DNA from: VRUE01 sp963715625
Lineage (GTDB): Bacteria; Actinomycetota; Thermoleophilia; Solirubrobacterales; 70-9
Length of the DNA: 64,000 bases
Direction of reading: 5' to 3'
NCBI GenBank assembly: GCA_963715625.1
Contig: OY970260.1
Coordinates: 806,001 to 870,000 of the forward strand
Shown: positions 35,306 to 43,318 of the stretch, one piece after another
How the letters are laid out: each line of letters opens with the position of its first letter
Numbering within the stretch: the first letter of the stretch is position 1
Translations under genes and position numbers: made by a program
Notes under the pieces: generated by a model
What the model was told of the DNA's origin: nothing
Database searches by the model: none
What the model saw: only the letters and a program-made list of their open reading frames with translations

Positions 35306-35956
35306 ATGACAAAGCCGATCCCAACCCCCCCGCCCACCGGGCAGCCTCCTCCCAGCGCAGCCCGGAGCCAGCGCGACGCGATTCTCGCGGCAACGATCCT
35401 CGTCGTCGGCCGCAAGGGCTACAGGGAGGCCACGGTCGACGACGTGATCGCGAAAGCCGGCGTCACCCGGGCCGCGTTCGACGAGCATTTCGAGGAGAAG
35501 CACGACTGCTTCCTGGCCGCTTACGACATGGCGGTCGAGCGCCTCTTCGCCGAGGTCAACGGCAACTGCGATCGCGCGAAGGGCTGGCTGGAGCGTGTGC
35601 GCGAAGGCCTGGCCACGATCGTCAACCTGTTCGTCCTCGAGCCCGAGCTGGCGCGAATCGCCGTGGTCGAGGCCGTCGCGGCCGGCACCGAAGCCCGGCG
35701 GCGCCACTGGAACGCGATCTCCCGTTTCACCGAGTACCTGGCCGACGGCCAGGGGCTCGCCAAGGGCAGGGAATTGCCGGCCAACATCTCGTTCATGTCG
35801 GCCGGCGCCGTCTCCGGCCTGATCTTCGAGGAACTGCTGGCGGGACGACCGGCGGAGCTGCCGGCGCTGCTGCCCGACCTGCTCTTCGCGGTTCTCGTTC
35901 CCTACATCGGGCCGCGGGCGGCGGCGGCGGAGATGCGGCGCGTCGGGCGTGCCTGA
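35306..35956 (+). CDS. TetR/AcrR family transcriptional regulator
   Basis: 216 residues. After a proline-rich start, the helix-turn-helix is QRDAILAATILVVGRKGYREATVDDVIAKAGVTRAAFDEHFEEKHDCFLAA. The usual T-F-Y in helix 3 is replaced by A-F-D, still within family variation. Divergent from the S51 peptidase pair, which it may regulate. Its last 55 bp overlap, tail to tail, the end of the sigma factor gene. Confidence 0.9.
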   Translation: MTKPIPTPPPTGQPPPSAARSQRDAILAATILVVGRKGYREATVDDVIAKAGVTRAAFDEHFEEKHDCFLAAYDMAVERLFAEVNGNCDRAKGWLERVREGLATIVNLFVLEPELARIAVVEAVAAGTEARRRHWNAISRFTEYLADGQGLAKGRELPANISFMSAGAVSGLIFEELLAGRPAELPALLPDLLFAVLVPYIGPRAAAAEMRRVGRA

Positions 35957-36399
35957 AGCCGGTCGGCTTCCTCTCCCTCGATCATCGCCTGGCGCAGTTT
36001 CGTCCTCAGCCGGTGCAGGCGCACCTTGACGGTCCCGTCCGGCAAGCCCAGCCGGTGCGCGATCGCCTGCTGGGTCAGGTCCTCGGTGTAACGCAACCTC
36101 AGCAGCTGGCGGTCGTCCTCGTCCAGGCTCTCGAGAATCGCGTGGAGGTCGGCCCGCTCGACAGTCAACGCGAGGCGCTCGTCGTCGGCTCCCTCCTGCG
36201 TCTCGACCTCCGCGACGGGGTCGGGACGGACGCGTTCGTGCTGGCGGTATGCCTCGTTGCGGACGATCGTCGCCAGCCACTCGTTGCGCCGCTGGTCGTC
36301 ACGGAGAGTGGACCGCCGTCGCCACGCCCGCAGCAGCGCATCCTGCGCGATGTCCTCCACCTCGCTCGGGTTGCTCGTGTAACGGTGGGCGATTCGCAC
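35902..36399 (-). CDS. ECF-type RNA polymerase sigma factor
   Basis: 165 residues as written. Region 2 is NPSEVEDIAQDALLRAWRRR and region 4 is LDEDDRQLLRLRYTEDLTQQ followed by IAHRLGLPDGTVKVRLHRLR. The only standard in-frame start is GTG 36399, which begins inside region 2.1: upstream in-frame codons (EDWQWDEAHSFCVRIAHR) look like homologous protein but no ATG/GTG/TTG precedes them before a TGA at about 36476. Either a rare start codon is used or a base is wrong there. No anti-sigma gene is adjacent. C terminus overlaps the convergent TetR gene. Confidence 0.82.
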   Translation of the reverse strand: MRIAHRYTSNPSEVEDIAQDALLRAWRRRSTLRDDQRRNEWLATIVRNEAYRQHERVRPDPVAEVETQEGADDERLALTVERADLHAILESLDEDDRQLLRLRYTEDLTQQAIAHRLGLPDGTVKVRLHRLRTKLRQAMIEGEEADRLQARPTRRISAAAARGPM

Positions 36400-36601
36400 A
36401 CAGAAGCTGTGTGCCTCATCCCACTGCCAGTCCTCGCCAGAGTTCGGATCTTGGGTTGCGGAAACGCTGATTGCTCAACTGTACTACTCTAAAATCAAAA
36501 AGGGAAAATTTAATATTGAAATTTTTCATACTGTAATTTAGGCGCTTATTCCCTGGGAGATAAACCGCTGCAACCGTGCGTAAAGGTGAACCGACTCGCC
36601 G
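36400..36601. other. AT-rich intergenic segment
   Basis: About 36478-36545 is strongly AT-rich (runs such as AAAATTTAATATTG), unlike the GC-rich surroundings. It separates the sigma factor start from the 3' end of a lipoprotein gene and probably carries the sigma gene promoter. No gene seen. Confidence 0.5.
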
Positions 36602-37084
36602 CTAGGAGCCGGACTGCGCCGTGGAGAGCAGATCGGAGGCGAGCGCCCAGCGGCGCTGCAGCTTCGGTTCGATCGATTCGGTCTGGCACGCGGCGCTCGC
36701 CAGGCAATCGCCCCAGGTGTTGGCGGCGTCGATGTAGCGGTTCAGCGCCCGCTCGCCGGGCCCGGCGGCGGTGAGGAGGCAGCCGACCGGCAGCCGCTCG
36801 GCCCGGATGCGATCGTAGGCGACGCGCACCTCGCTCAGCTCGTCCAGGTAGTCCTCGTAGCTGAGGCCGGCGGCCAGGTTCTCGCGCAGGGCGGCCATCG
36901 AGGCGAGGAAGAGACGCAGCTGGCTCCTGCACCGGGCATTCGCAGCGGGGGCGGTCGCCGGCCTCGCCCTGCTCGGGGCCGCCGCCGCCCCGCCGGAGCC
37001 CACGGTCGGCTCGTCTCCGCAGGCGGCAAGGGCCAGTGCCAGGCTCAGCAGTGCGCCGAGTGTCGCCGCTTGGCTGAGCCGCAT
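36602..37084 (-). CDS. Small lipoprotein of unknown function
   Basis: 160 residues. Signal peptide MRLSQAATLGALLSLALALA ends in the lipobox LAAC, followed by a Gly/Ala/Pro tether (residues 23-50) and a helical domain with four cysteines (RCRSQLRLFLASM, VGCLLTAAG, WGDCLASAACQTE), which may form disulfides outside the cell. No family recognised. It is divergent from the SGNH hydrolase gene with only about 50 bp between, so the promoters face each other. Confidence 0.78.
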   Translation of the reverse strand: MRLSQAATLGALLSLALALAACGDEPTVGSGGAAAAPSRARPATAPAANARCRSQLRLFLASMAALRENLAAGLSYEDYLDELSEVRVAYDRIRAERLPVGCLLTAAGPGERALNRYIDAANTWGDCLASAACQTESIEPKLQRRWALASDLLSTAQSGS

Positions 37085-37136
37085 GGCTAGAGGCTATCCC
37101 GTCGGGAACATGCGCCTTGGTGTAGAAATTCGCCCG

Positions 37137-37910
37137 ATGCCGAGAGCGGGCAAGCTCGCGACCGTGGCGGGGGCGCTTCTGACTGCTCTCGCCCTGACCG
37201 CGCCTTCAGCAAGTGCGAGCGGCAACGGCGGCGCCCTCGTCATTGGCGACAGCCTCGAGGTCCTGACCTCTCCCTACCTCGAGCGCTACCTGCCCGGCGT
37301 GCCCCTCACCGTCAACGCCGAGGGCGGTTACAACAGCTACCAGATACTCGAACTGTTCGAAGAGAGCTACGACCCCTCCCACTCGGTGATCGTCTTCGAC
37401 GCGGGCACCAACGACAACCCCGCCTATCCGGAGATCCTCGCCGAGAACCTGGCCGCGGTCGCCGCGACCGTGGGCGACCGGTGCATGGTCGTCCCGACCA
37501 TCCACGGCTTCACCGTCAACGGCGTCAACAACACCGGCAAGAACCGGGTGGTCGAGGCTTTCGCAGCCTCGCGCCCCGGCACCCGGGTTCCCGACTGGGC
37601 CGGCGTCGTCGCCACGCATCCCGAGCTGATGCAGGCCGACGACCTGCACCCGATTCCCGCGGGCGCCGACTATCGCGCCCAGCTGATCGCCCAAGGCATC
37701 CAGGGGTGCCTCGCATTCACCGCGAGCCAGGCACGCGAGCCGGCGCTGGAATCCGCGCCGAACCTCCCTCCGGTCGGGAAGATCGCCAGGCGGCAGGCCT
37801 CGGTGGCCGAGGCGATCGCATCTGGGCTGGCCCTGGAACTCGTCGCAAGGATGGCGCGGCGACAGTTGCCGCTGGCGGCGATGCTTACCATGGTCTCCTC
37901 CTATGCCTGA
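37137..37910 (+). CDS. Secreted SGNH/GDSL-like hydrolase
   Basis: 257 residues from ATG 37137 with a signal peptide (LATVAGALLTALALTAPSASA). SGNH blocks: GDS in ALVIGDSLEVLTS, GTND in VFDAGTNDNPAY and the catalytic D-x2-H in QADDLHPIPAG. Such enzymes remove acetyl or other acyl groups from polysaccharides. The next gene, overlapping by 8 bp, is an acyltransferase with its own SGNH domain, so the pair may edit acyl groups on an envelope polymer. The C-terminal 60 residues are helical and unassigned. Confidence 0.85.
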   Translation: MPRAGKLATVAGALLTALALTAPSASASGNGGALVIGDSLEVLTSPYLERYLPGVPLTVNAEGGYNSYQILELFEESYDPSHSVIVFDAGTNDNPAYPEILAENLAAVAATVGDRCMVVPTIHGFTVNGVNNTGKNRVVEAFAASRPGTRVPDWAGVVATHPELMQADDLHPIPAGADYRAQLIAQGIQGCLAFTASQAREPALESAPNLPPVGKIARRQASVAEAIASGLALELVARMARRQLPLAAMLTMVSSYA

Positions 37911-39843
37911 GCCCGTCAAGCGCGGCGAGCGCTACATGCCAGGGCTCGACGGCCTGCGCGCGATCGCGGTGCTCGGCGTGATCTTCTACCACCTGGGGTT
38001 CGGTTGGGCCGAAGGCGGGCTGCTCGGAGTCGGGGTGTTCTTCACCCTCAGCGGCTACCTGATCACGGATATCCTCCTCACCCAGGTCGGGCGGGGTGGG
38101 ATCAAGCTGAAGTCGTTCTGGCTGGCGCGCGCCCGGCGCCTCCTCCCCGCCCTGTTCCTGATGCTGACCGTGGTGATGGCGTGGGTGACGGTGATCGGGC
38201 CGCACCAGCCGGCGGACTTCCGCAGCGCCGCGCTGTCGGCGGTCGGTTACTTCAACAACTGGTGGCTGGTCTTCCACGACGTCTCCTACTTCGCCCGCTT
38301 CGCGCCGCCCTCGCCGCTCAACCACCTCTGGTCGCTCTCGGTGGAGGAGCAGTTCTACATCTTCTGGCCGTTCGGGCTGATGGTTGGGCTCCACTTCGTG
38401 CCGGAGGTGAAGAGCACGACCGGGGTGCGCCTGCGGCTCGCCGGGGTCACCCTCTTCGCCGCGCTCTGCTCCGGCATCCTGATGGCGGTCCTCTACAGCC
38501 CCTCGCTGGACCCCTCGCGGGTCTACTACGGCACCGACACCCGCGCCCTGGAGCTCCTGGTCGGCGCCGCCCTGGCGATGGTCTGGCCGAGCCGCCGCCT
38601 GCGCCCGGGGATCGCCCCGCAGGCACGGCGGACGATCGACGCGATGGGAATCGTGGGGCTGCTGACGATCGGGCTGATGTTCTGGAGCTCCAGCGAGTTC
38701 TCGCCCTTCCTCTACCGCGGCGGCTTCGCGCTGCTCGGGCTCGCCTCGGTGCTCGCCGTCGCCGCCCTCGCCCACCCGGCCTCGCGCCTCGGCCCGATCG
38801 TCGGCTGCAAGCCGATGCGCTGGATCGGCCAGCGCTCCTACGGCATCTACCTCTGGGCCCTGCCGATCGTCGTCCTGACCACGCCGGAGGGGGCGCTGGG
38901 CGAGGTCGACCTTGTGCGCGCCGTCCTCCAGGTCGCCGCGATCATGGGGATCGCGGAGCTCTCCTGGCGCTACGTCGAGGACCCGATCCGCCACGGCGCC
39001 CTGGGCAGGCTCTGGGCCCAGCTGCGAGCGGGGCACTGGCGACCCGAGCGGGTGCCGCGCCACGGCTGGGCGCTGGTCACCGCCAGCGCCGTCGTCGCCG
39101 CCCTCGCGGTGGCCGGCCTCGCCGGGGTGGGCGTCTCGAACGAGTCGAGGGCGATCGGCTCGGCGACCGTGGCCAAGACGGTCACCGCGAAGAACGTGAA
39201 GCGCGCCCCGCTCGCGACCTCCTGCGAAGGGGTCGTGCACATCGGCGACTCGACCTCGGAGGGCCTCGTCTCCGAAGAATGGCTGCCGCCCAGCGAACTG
39301 ATCAGCTCCCAGTACGCACGGGTCGGGGCCACCACCCAGCACCTCGAGGTGTCGGGCGCCCGCTCGATCTACGAGAACTTCGAAGGCCAGCCCAACGCCC
39401 AGGAAGTGGCGGAAGCGTGGAAGAGCGAAGGGTTCGAGGGCTGCTGGGTGATCGCGATGGGCACCAATGAGGCGGCCAACGTCGCCGCCGGCTCGAGCTT
39501 CACCTACGACGACCGGGTCGACAGCATGATGTCAACGATCGGCGAGGGGCCGGTGATGTGGGTGAACGCGAAGTCGCTCGAGACCAGCGGGCCGTACTCG
39601 GAGGAGAACATGAAGTCCTGGGACGAGGCCCTGCTCGACGCCTGCGATCGCTACCCGTACATGCGGGTGTACGACTGGGCCTCCGACGTGAAGGACGCAT
39701 GGTTCATCCCCGACGGCATCCACTTCACCTCGCCCGGCTACGCCGAACGCGGCAGGCTTATCGCCGACGCCCTACTCGAGGCGTTTCCCAACGACAAGCC
39801 CTTGGCGATGAAGGACAGCGACAACTGCCTGATTTCTCCCTGA
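37903..39843 (+). CDS. Acyltransferase 3 membrane protein with C-terminal SGNH domain (OafA/YrhL type)
   Basis: 646 residues. The first 380 form about ten membrane helices of the acyltransferase-3 fold: YMPGLDGLRAIAVLGVIFYH with the catalytic histidine, GVGVFFTLSGYLI, and LWSLSVEEQFYIFWP. After a membrane anchor (about residues 388-408) is an extracellular SGNH domain: VVHIGDSTSEGL, VIAMGTNEAANV, IPDGIHFTSPGY. OafA-type proteins O-acetylate cell-surface glycans. ATG 37903 overlaps the upstream SGNH gene. Confidence 0.92.
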   Translation: MPEPVKRGERYMPGLDGLRAIAVLGVIFYHLGFGWAEGGLLGVGVFFTLSGYLITDILLTQVGRGGIKLKSFWLARARRLLPALFLMLTVVMAWVTVIGPHQPADFRSAALSAVGYFNNWWLVFHDVSYFARFAPPSPLNHLWSLSVEEQFYIFWPFGLMVGLHFVPEVKSTTGVRLRLAGVTLFAALCSGILMAVLYSPSLDPSRVYYGTDTRALELLVGAALAMVWPSRRLRPGIAPQARRTIDAMGIVGLLTIGLMFWSSSEFSPFLYRGGFALLGLASVLAVAALAHPASRLGPIVGCKPMRWIGQRSYGIYLWALPIVVLTTPEGALGEVDLVRAVLQVAAIMGIAELSWRYVEDPIRHGALGRLWAQLRAGHWRPERVPRHGWALVTASAVVAALAVAGLAGVGVSNESRAIGSATVAKTVTAKNVKRAPLATSCEGVVHIGDSTSEGLVSEEWLPPSELISSQYARVGATTQHLEVSGARSIYENFEGQPNAQEVAEAWKSEGFEGCWVIAMGTNEAANVAAGSSFTYDDRVDSMMSTIGEGPVMWVNAKSLETSGPYSEENMKSWDEALLDACDRYPYMRVYDWASDVKDAWFIPDGIHFTSPGYAERGRLIADALLEAFPNDKPLAMKDSDNCLISP

Positions 39844-39857
39844 CTCGTGTGGGATGG

Positions 39858-39933
39858 GGGACGTCGGTGCCTCTCCCAAAAACGCTCGGCGGGAGCCTCG
39901 CTTGAGTGTTTTTGGGAGAGGCACCGACGTCCC
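39858..39933. repeat. PAL-A palindrome, copy 5
   Basis: Perfect 26-bp arms, 39858-39883 and 39908-39933 (outer GGGACGTCGGTGCCTC...), with the core in reverse orientation (GCTCGGCGGGAGCCTCGC...). Lies 15 bp after the acyltransferase stop. Confidence 0.9.
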
Positions 39934-40028
39934 TTCAACAAAGGACACAAGCTTCGAAAAGCTCCTCCCTCGAGGCCTACCCAGCTCCCCCGAGCTTCCA
40001 GATGCCTGGGTGCCGTTTCGGGCGCCCC

Positions 40029-40237
40029 AAGCTCTTTTTAAAAGCTTGGGGACCCTGGGGCGGCTTCGCAAGCTGGGCGTCACTCGGTGACGTGTTGGAA
40101 GGGAGCCTGGCCGTCCTCCAGGCGAATGTCGCGAAGCGGCCTATGCAATCCGGTGCTTGCGCGGCCGTAGGCCGCGCTCCTGGTTGCACCGCGCTTACGC
40201 GCGGTGCTCAATTCGTCTGGAGGACGGCCAGGCTCCC
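40029..40237. repeat. PAL-C cloverleaf element, copy 2
   Basis: Outer stem 40101-40127 region with 40211-40237 (27 bp, one G.T pair). Internal hairpins GCGCGGCC-GTA-GGCCGCGC (40159-40177) and GCACCGCGC-TTAC-GCGCGGTGC (40186-40207). Both differ in length from copy 1 by changes made on both arms at once. Upstream, CCCCAAGCT/AGCTTGGGG and GCTT-CGC-AAGC hairpins are shared with copy 1. Confidence 0.88.
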
Positions 40238-40243
40238 CCCTCC

Positions 40244-41344
40244 CTACCTACCCACCTTTGTGAAGAACGCCCAGCGGTCGTAGAGGCCTAGGGCCGCGGC
40301 GAGCGTGTCGCCGCGGATCGTCGCGGTGCCTCCGGTGCCGAGGAGCTTCGCGTAGTCGATCCGGGGCGAGTCGCCGCGCTTGGTCACGACGACGTCGCGC
40401 AGGCTGCCACGCACGTAGGGGCCGAGGCGGGAGTCCATCTCAGCCTGCGAGAAGCGGAAGGTCCAGCGATGCTGAGGCGCGTAGTAGTCGTAGGGGTCGG
40501 CGACGCTGCGCAGGTAGGGAACCTCTGGGGCACCGAGGAAGCCGGACTCGGTGCGACCGCCGGAGGAGGAGAAGTAGGTGGTCTGGGCGACCTCGCCGCC
40601 GAAGGTCGCGACCTGGCTGCGGGTGGACTGCACGGCCGCGTCGGTTCGCTCGTCCTCCGCCGTGACGCCGCCGTAGACCTGCGTGCGGGTGTCGGGGTAG
40701 AGGTCGAAGCCGTCGCCTCCGACGTCGGTCGAGAGCGCGATCGAGCGCGAGGCGACGGCGAACGCCCGCAGCGTCGCCACCGGCCACTCGGGAGGGACCT
40801 CGGCCGGCACCGAGCCGCGCGCGTAGCTGTTGACGTTGAGCACGTTGACGACGTTCAGCGCCGAGCCGCTCGGAACCGCCTCCAGCGCGCCGCGGTAGAT
40901 GCCCACGCCGGCGATCCGGATCGTCCCCCGCGAGTCCGCGCGGAGGCGCTCGCCGCAGCGGGCGAGCAGCTTCCCCGAGTTCGAGAGGAGCCGCACCGAG
41001 GACCCGCGCATGTGCGCCGCGTAACTGCGAGCGGGGTCGAGCTCGCGCCCGCAGGCCGCGGTTGCGTGCGAGAAGGAGACGTCGCCGGAGCTGGTCGTCA
41101 GCAGCACGCGAACCATCGGCGCGCTCCGCATCGCGGCGATCCCGATCCCGCGGAAGTAGTGGCCGAGGATCTGCCGGTAGCCGGCGCCGTGCAGGCCGAA
41201 GCCGTAGGCGCCGTAGGCGCTCATACCGACGCCGTGGCCGAACCCGCCGCCCCGCACCGCCCAGGTCGCGGCGCCGGCGGCCCGCGGGATGGCACCGGCA
41301 AGCAGGAACCCCGCCACCAACGCTGCGATCCACGCTCGCCTCAT
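40244..41344 (-). CDS. SpoIID/LytB domain protein, exported
   Basis: 366 residues with a signal peptide (AWIAALVAGFLLAGAIPRAAG). Immediately after is VRGGGFGHGVGMSAYGAYGF, the glycine/histidine-rich SpoIID motif, and the central NVNSYARGSVPAEVPPEWPV and TRTQVYGG segments complete the family pattern. In Firmicutes SpoIID is a lytic transglycosylase acting on denuded glycan; in non-sporulating actinobacteria members probably remodel peptidoglycan. The order of motifs (GHGVGMSAYG at the N terminus rather than near the C terminus) is noteworthy and suggests a permuted or duplicated element. Confidence 0.87.
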   Translation of the reverse strand: MRRAWIAALVAGFLLAGAIPRAAGAATWAVRGGGFGHGVGMSAYGAYGFGLHGAGYRQILGHYFRGIGIAAMRSAPMVRVLLTTSSGDVSFSHATAACGRELDPARSYAAHMRGSSVRLLSNSGKLLARCGERLRADSRGTIRIAGVGIYRGALEAVPSGSALNVVNVLNVNSYARGSVPAEVPPEWPVATLRAFAVASRSIALSTDVGGDGFDLYPDTRTQVYGGVTAEDERTDAAVQSTRSQVATFGGEVAQTTYFSSSGGRTESGFLGAPEVPYLRSVADPYDYYAPQHRWTFRFSQAEMDSRLGPYVRGSLRDVVVTKRGDSPRIDYAKLLGTGGTATIRGDTLAAALGLYDRWAFFTKVGR

Positions 41345-41377
41345 CGGAGCCGAGGATACGTCTCTTCCGGGCCGGGA

Positions 41378-41803
41378 CTAAAGAACCTGGGCGTCGAGAA
41401 AGCCGGCGACCAGGACAAGCCAGCCGCCGATCTCGGCGAAGATCAGGGCAACCATGAAAGCGTGCAGGCCGCCGACCGGGTCGCGGAACTGGTTGTCGGT
41501 GTCGCGCCGCCAGCCGTGGACCATGTACCCGGCGACCGCGGCGAAGAAGTAGAGGGCGAGGCCGCCCGCCGCGAGCAGGTTGACCAGGTTGCCCCAGCCG
41601 CTCAGCTCGACGAAGGTCGCGACCAGCAGCAGGGCGAAGCTGTAGAGCAGTGCGGCCCGGTGGGCGACGTCGACGTAGGGGTGGGCGACGCTCTCCTCGG
41701 ACTCGAGGATCTGCCGGTACTTGAGGACCCCGAGCAGCAGCGCCCAGAGGAACATCGCGGCGGCGAGCAGCAGCACGGCCTTGGTGTCTGCGCCGAGTTC
41801 CAC
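41378..41803 (-). CDS. Four-helix membrane protein of unknown function
   Basis: 141 residues with four hydrophobic segments (about 9-27, 48-66, 72-92 and 114-136). A conserved-looking histidine and charged loop (ESEESVAHPYVDVAHRAALL) lies between helices 1 and 2. Nothing identifies the family. It is 49 bp from the divergent small membrane gene, and a further four-helix protein follows, so these may be a set of integral membrane proteins of related topology. Confidence 0.7.
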   Translation of the reverse strand: MELGADTKAVLLLAAAMFLWALLLGVLKYRQILESEESVAHPYVDVAHRAALLYSFALLLVATFVELSGWGNLVNLLAAGGLALYFFAAVAGYMVHGWRRDTDNQFRDPVGGLHAFMVALIFAEIGGWLVLVAGFLDAQVL

Positions 41804-41852
41804 GGGCAGATCCTATGCTCCGCGCTCTCCGGCTGGCTAATGTCCGCGGGCG

Positions 41853-42284
41853 ATGGAGGCGGCAGCGGCACCGCGGACGCAGTGGACCTTCGCCCAGTGG
41901 GGGATCGTCGTCGTCGCGACCCTGCAGCTCGTCTGGGCCACGGCGGGCCTGATCGCCGAGCCCAGCTTCGACTTCGGTGACGGAGCCGCAACCGAGCGGG
42001 TACTGGGGGTCGACTTCAACGGCGTCCACGCGCTCTCGGGCTTCCTCCTCTTCCTCCCGGCCTACTACTTCGCCCTGAGGCCGCGCTGGGCGGTCCTCTA
42101 CGCGACCTACGTCGCGGTCGCCCTGCTCGTCACCGGGGTCTGGGCGATCTTCTCGACCAGCCCCGCCGGCATCTTCACCTTCCCCAACAACGACGCCGAC
42201 GCCGTCCTCCACATCGCCACCGGCGTCGTCTTCGCCGCGATCGCCGCGATCCAACTCGGCCTCGACCGCCGAACAGACCCCTGA
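41853..42284 (+). CDS. DUF4383-like small membrane protein
   Basis: 143 residues, four hydrophobic segments (about 17-36, 58-76, 82-101, 119-137). Pattern FNGVHALSGFLLFLPAYYFALRPR ... DADAVLHIATGVVFAAIAAI, with a histidine in two helices, resembles DUF4383 proteins of actinobacteria. Function unknown. Its 3' end meets the hairpin PAL-H. Confidence 0.72.
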   Translation: MEAAAAPRTQWTFAQWGIVVVATLQLVWATAGLIAEPSFDFGDGAATERVLGVDFNGVHALSGFLLFLPAYYFALRPRWAVLYATYVAVALLVTGVWAIFSTSPAGIFTFPNNDADAVLHIATGVVFAAIAAIQLGLDRRTDP

Positions 42285-42292
42285 GAAGGTCG

Positions 42293-42333
42293 AGTCTGCA
42301 TTTACCCCCTCTGAGGAGGGGTAAATGCAGATT
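42293..42333. terminator. PAL-H: hairpin between convergent membrane-protein genes
   Basis: 16-bp arms (42293-42308 with 42318-42333, one G.T pair; AGTCTGCATTTACCCC) and a 9-nt loop, exactly filling the 52-bp gap between two stop codons. It fits a bidirectional terminator, and its shape also matches the other palindromes. Confidence 0.65.
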
Positions 42334-42336
42334 CGG

Positions 42337-42771
42337 CTAGAACGCGCCGCTCGTACCGGCCGCGCGGAGGGCCAGGAAGAGGATCACGCCGCAGCTGACG
42401 GCCATGATCCCCATCTCGCGGCGGACGATGGCCAGGGCGAGGGACTGCTGTCCCTCAGGGGGCAGGGACTCGATGGCGACGTCGCCCAGCTCGCGTTCGG
42501 CGGCGCCGGCGCGGGCGCCCTCGGCGATCAGGGAGACGACCAGGGGGAGGATGCCGTAGAGGTAGTGGAGCTCGTCGTTTGGTTCGTGGCCGGTGAAGAC
42601 GAGCAGGCCGCCGAGCATCGCCTGCAGGAAGACGGCGGCCTGGGCAGCGCGGAGGAAGTACCAGAAGGGGACGGAGGGGCGATCGCGGAGCCAGGCCACG
42701 CCTCCCAGCGCGAAGGCGACGAGGTTCAGCGCTATCACGGCGCAGCCGACGACGAGGTGCACCTCGGGCAC
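42337..42771 (-). CDS. Small membrane protein of unknown function
   Basis: 144 residues, four hydrophobic segments (about 8-25, 38-60, 70-86, 121-138). A histidine and charged cluster (FTGHEPNDELHYLYGILPLV) lies between helices 2 and 3. No family recognised. GGAGG precedes the ATG. It is divergent from nuoA across 158 bp, so its promoter region is shared with the complex I operon. Confidence 0.68.
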   Translation of the reverse strand: MPEVHLVVGCAVIALNLVAFALGGVAWLRDRPSVPFWYFLRAAQAAVFLQAMLGGLLVFTGHEPNDELHYLYGILPLVVSLIAEGARAGAAERELGDVAIESLPPEGQQSLALAIVRREMGIMAVSCGVILFLALRAAGTSGAF

Positions 42772-42929
42772 GGGGCTATTTCCTCCTAAGAGGGTCGGAA
42801 TTCGGCTTGCTGATGCGGAAAATCACTATGTAGCAATCTGTTACAAGGTGGGTGTATAAAGGCTGATGCAGGCGGTGAGGCGAGGCGAAGGACGCCCCGC
42901 AAGTCGTCGGCGCCAACCTCGAGATACCA
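42772..42929. promoter_or_regulatory. Probable promoter and leader of the nuo operon
   Basis: 158 bp before nuoA, divergent from a membrane-protein gene. TATAAA at 42855-42860 stands out as a -10-like box, with AT-rich sequence (GTAGCAATCTGTTAC) about 18 bp upstream. A leader of about 65 nt would follow. Position of the promoter is inference. Confidence 0.4.
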
Positions 42930-43307
42930 GTGCTGAAGAGCTACCTGCCGATTCTCGTCTTCGCCTTCCTCGGCGTCACCGTTGGGGGGGCTTTCGCGAT
43001 GCTCAACCACGTGATCGGGCCGAAGCGCCCGAAGCGGCCGACCGCGGCGAGCCTACGACAGGGCGAGCCCTACGAGTCGGGCATCCCGGTCAAGGCCTCG
43101 CACGGGCTGCGCTTCGGCGTCAGCTTCTACCTGATCGCGATGCTCTTCATCCTCTTCGACATCGAGGTCGTCTTCCTCTACCCGATCGCGGTGATCCTCG
43201 AGGACGCCGACAGCATCTTCGTCCTCGGCGAGCTGGTCACCTTCGTCGTGCTGCTGCTCGTCGCCTTCGTCTACGTCTGGCGAAAGGGTGCGCTCGATTG
43301 GAAGTAG
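42930..43307 (+). CDS. nuoA: NADH-quinone oxidoreductase subunit A
   Basis: 125 residues from GTG 42930; three membrane helices (about 5-25, 67-87, 95-115). The E/G-rich loop YESGIPVKASHGLRFGVSFYLIAMLFILFDIEVVFLYP carries the conserved YxxG and FDIExxF features of NuoA at the quinone site. First gene of the complex I operon. The loop's usual cysteine (as in YECG) is a serine here, seen in some actinobacteria. Confidence 0.95.
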   Translation: MLKSYLPILVFAFLGVTVGGAFAMLNHVIGPKRPKRPTAASLRQGEPYESGIPVKASHGLRFGVSFYLIAMLFILFDIEVVFLYPIAVILEDADSIFVLGELVTFVVLLLVAFVYVWRKGALDWK

Positions 43308-43318
43308 AGCGACAGACG

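Larger units (their letters stand above)
39844..40243. other. 400-bp convergent gap filled by palindromic elements
   Basis: Between the acyltransferase gene and the convergent SpoIID-like gene I see no gene. It holds PAL-A copy 5 (39858-39933), about 90 bp of unassigned sequence, and PAL-C copy 2 (40029-40237). Confidence 0.8.

Noticed and set aside
9843..40237. PAL-C as a tRNA or known structured RNA because of its cloverleaf shape
   Set aside because: Stem lengths do not fit tRNA, there is no anticodon arm or T-loop consensus, and I recognise no known riboswitch or ncRNA core.
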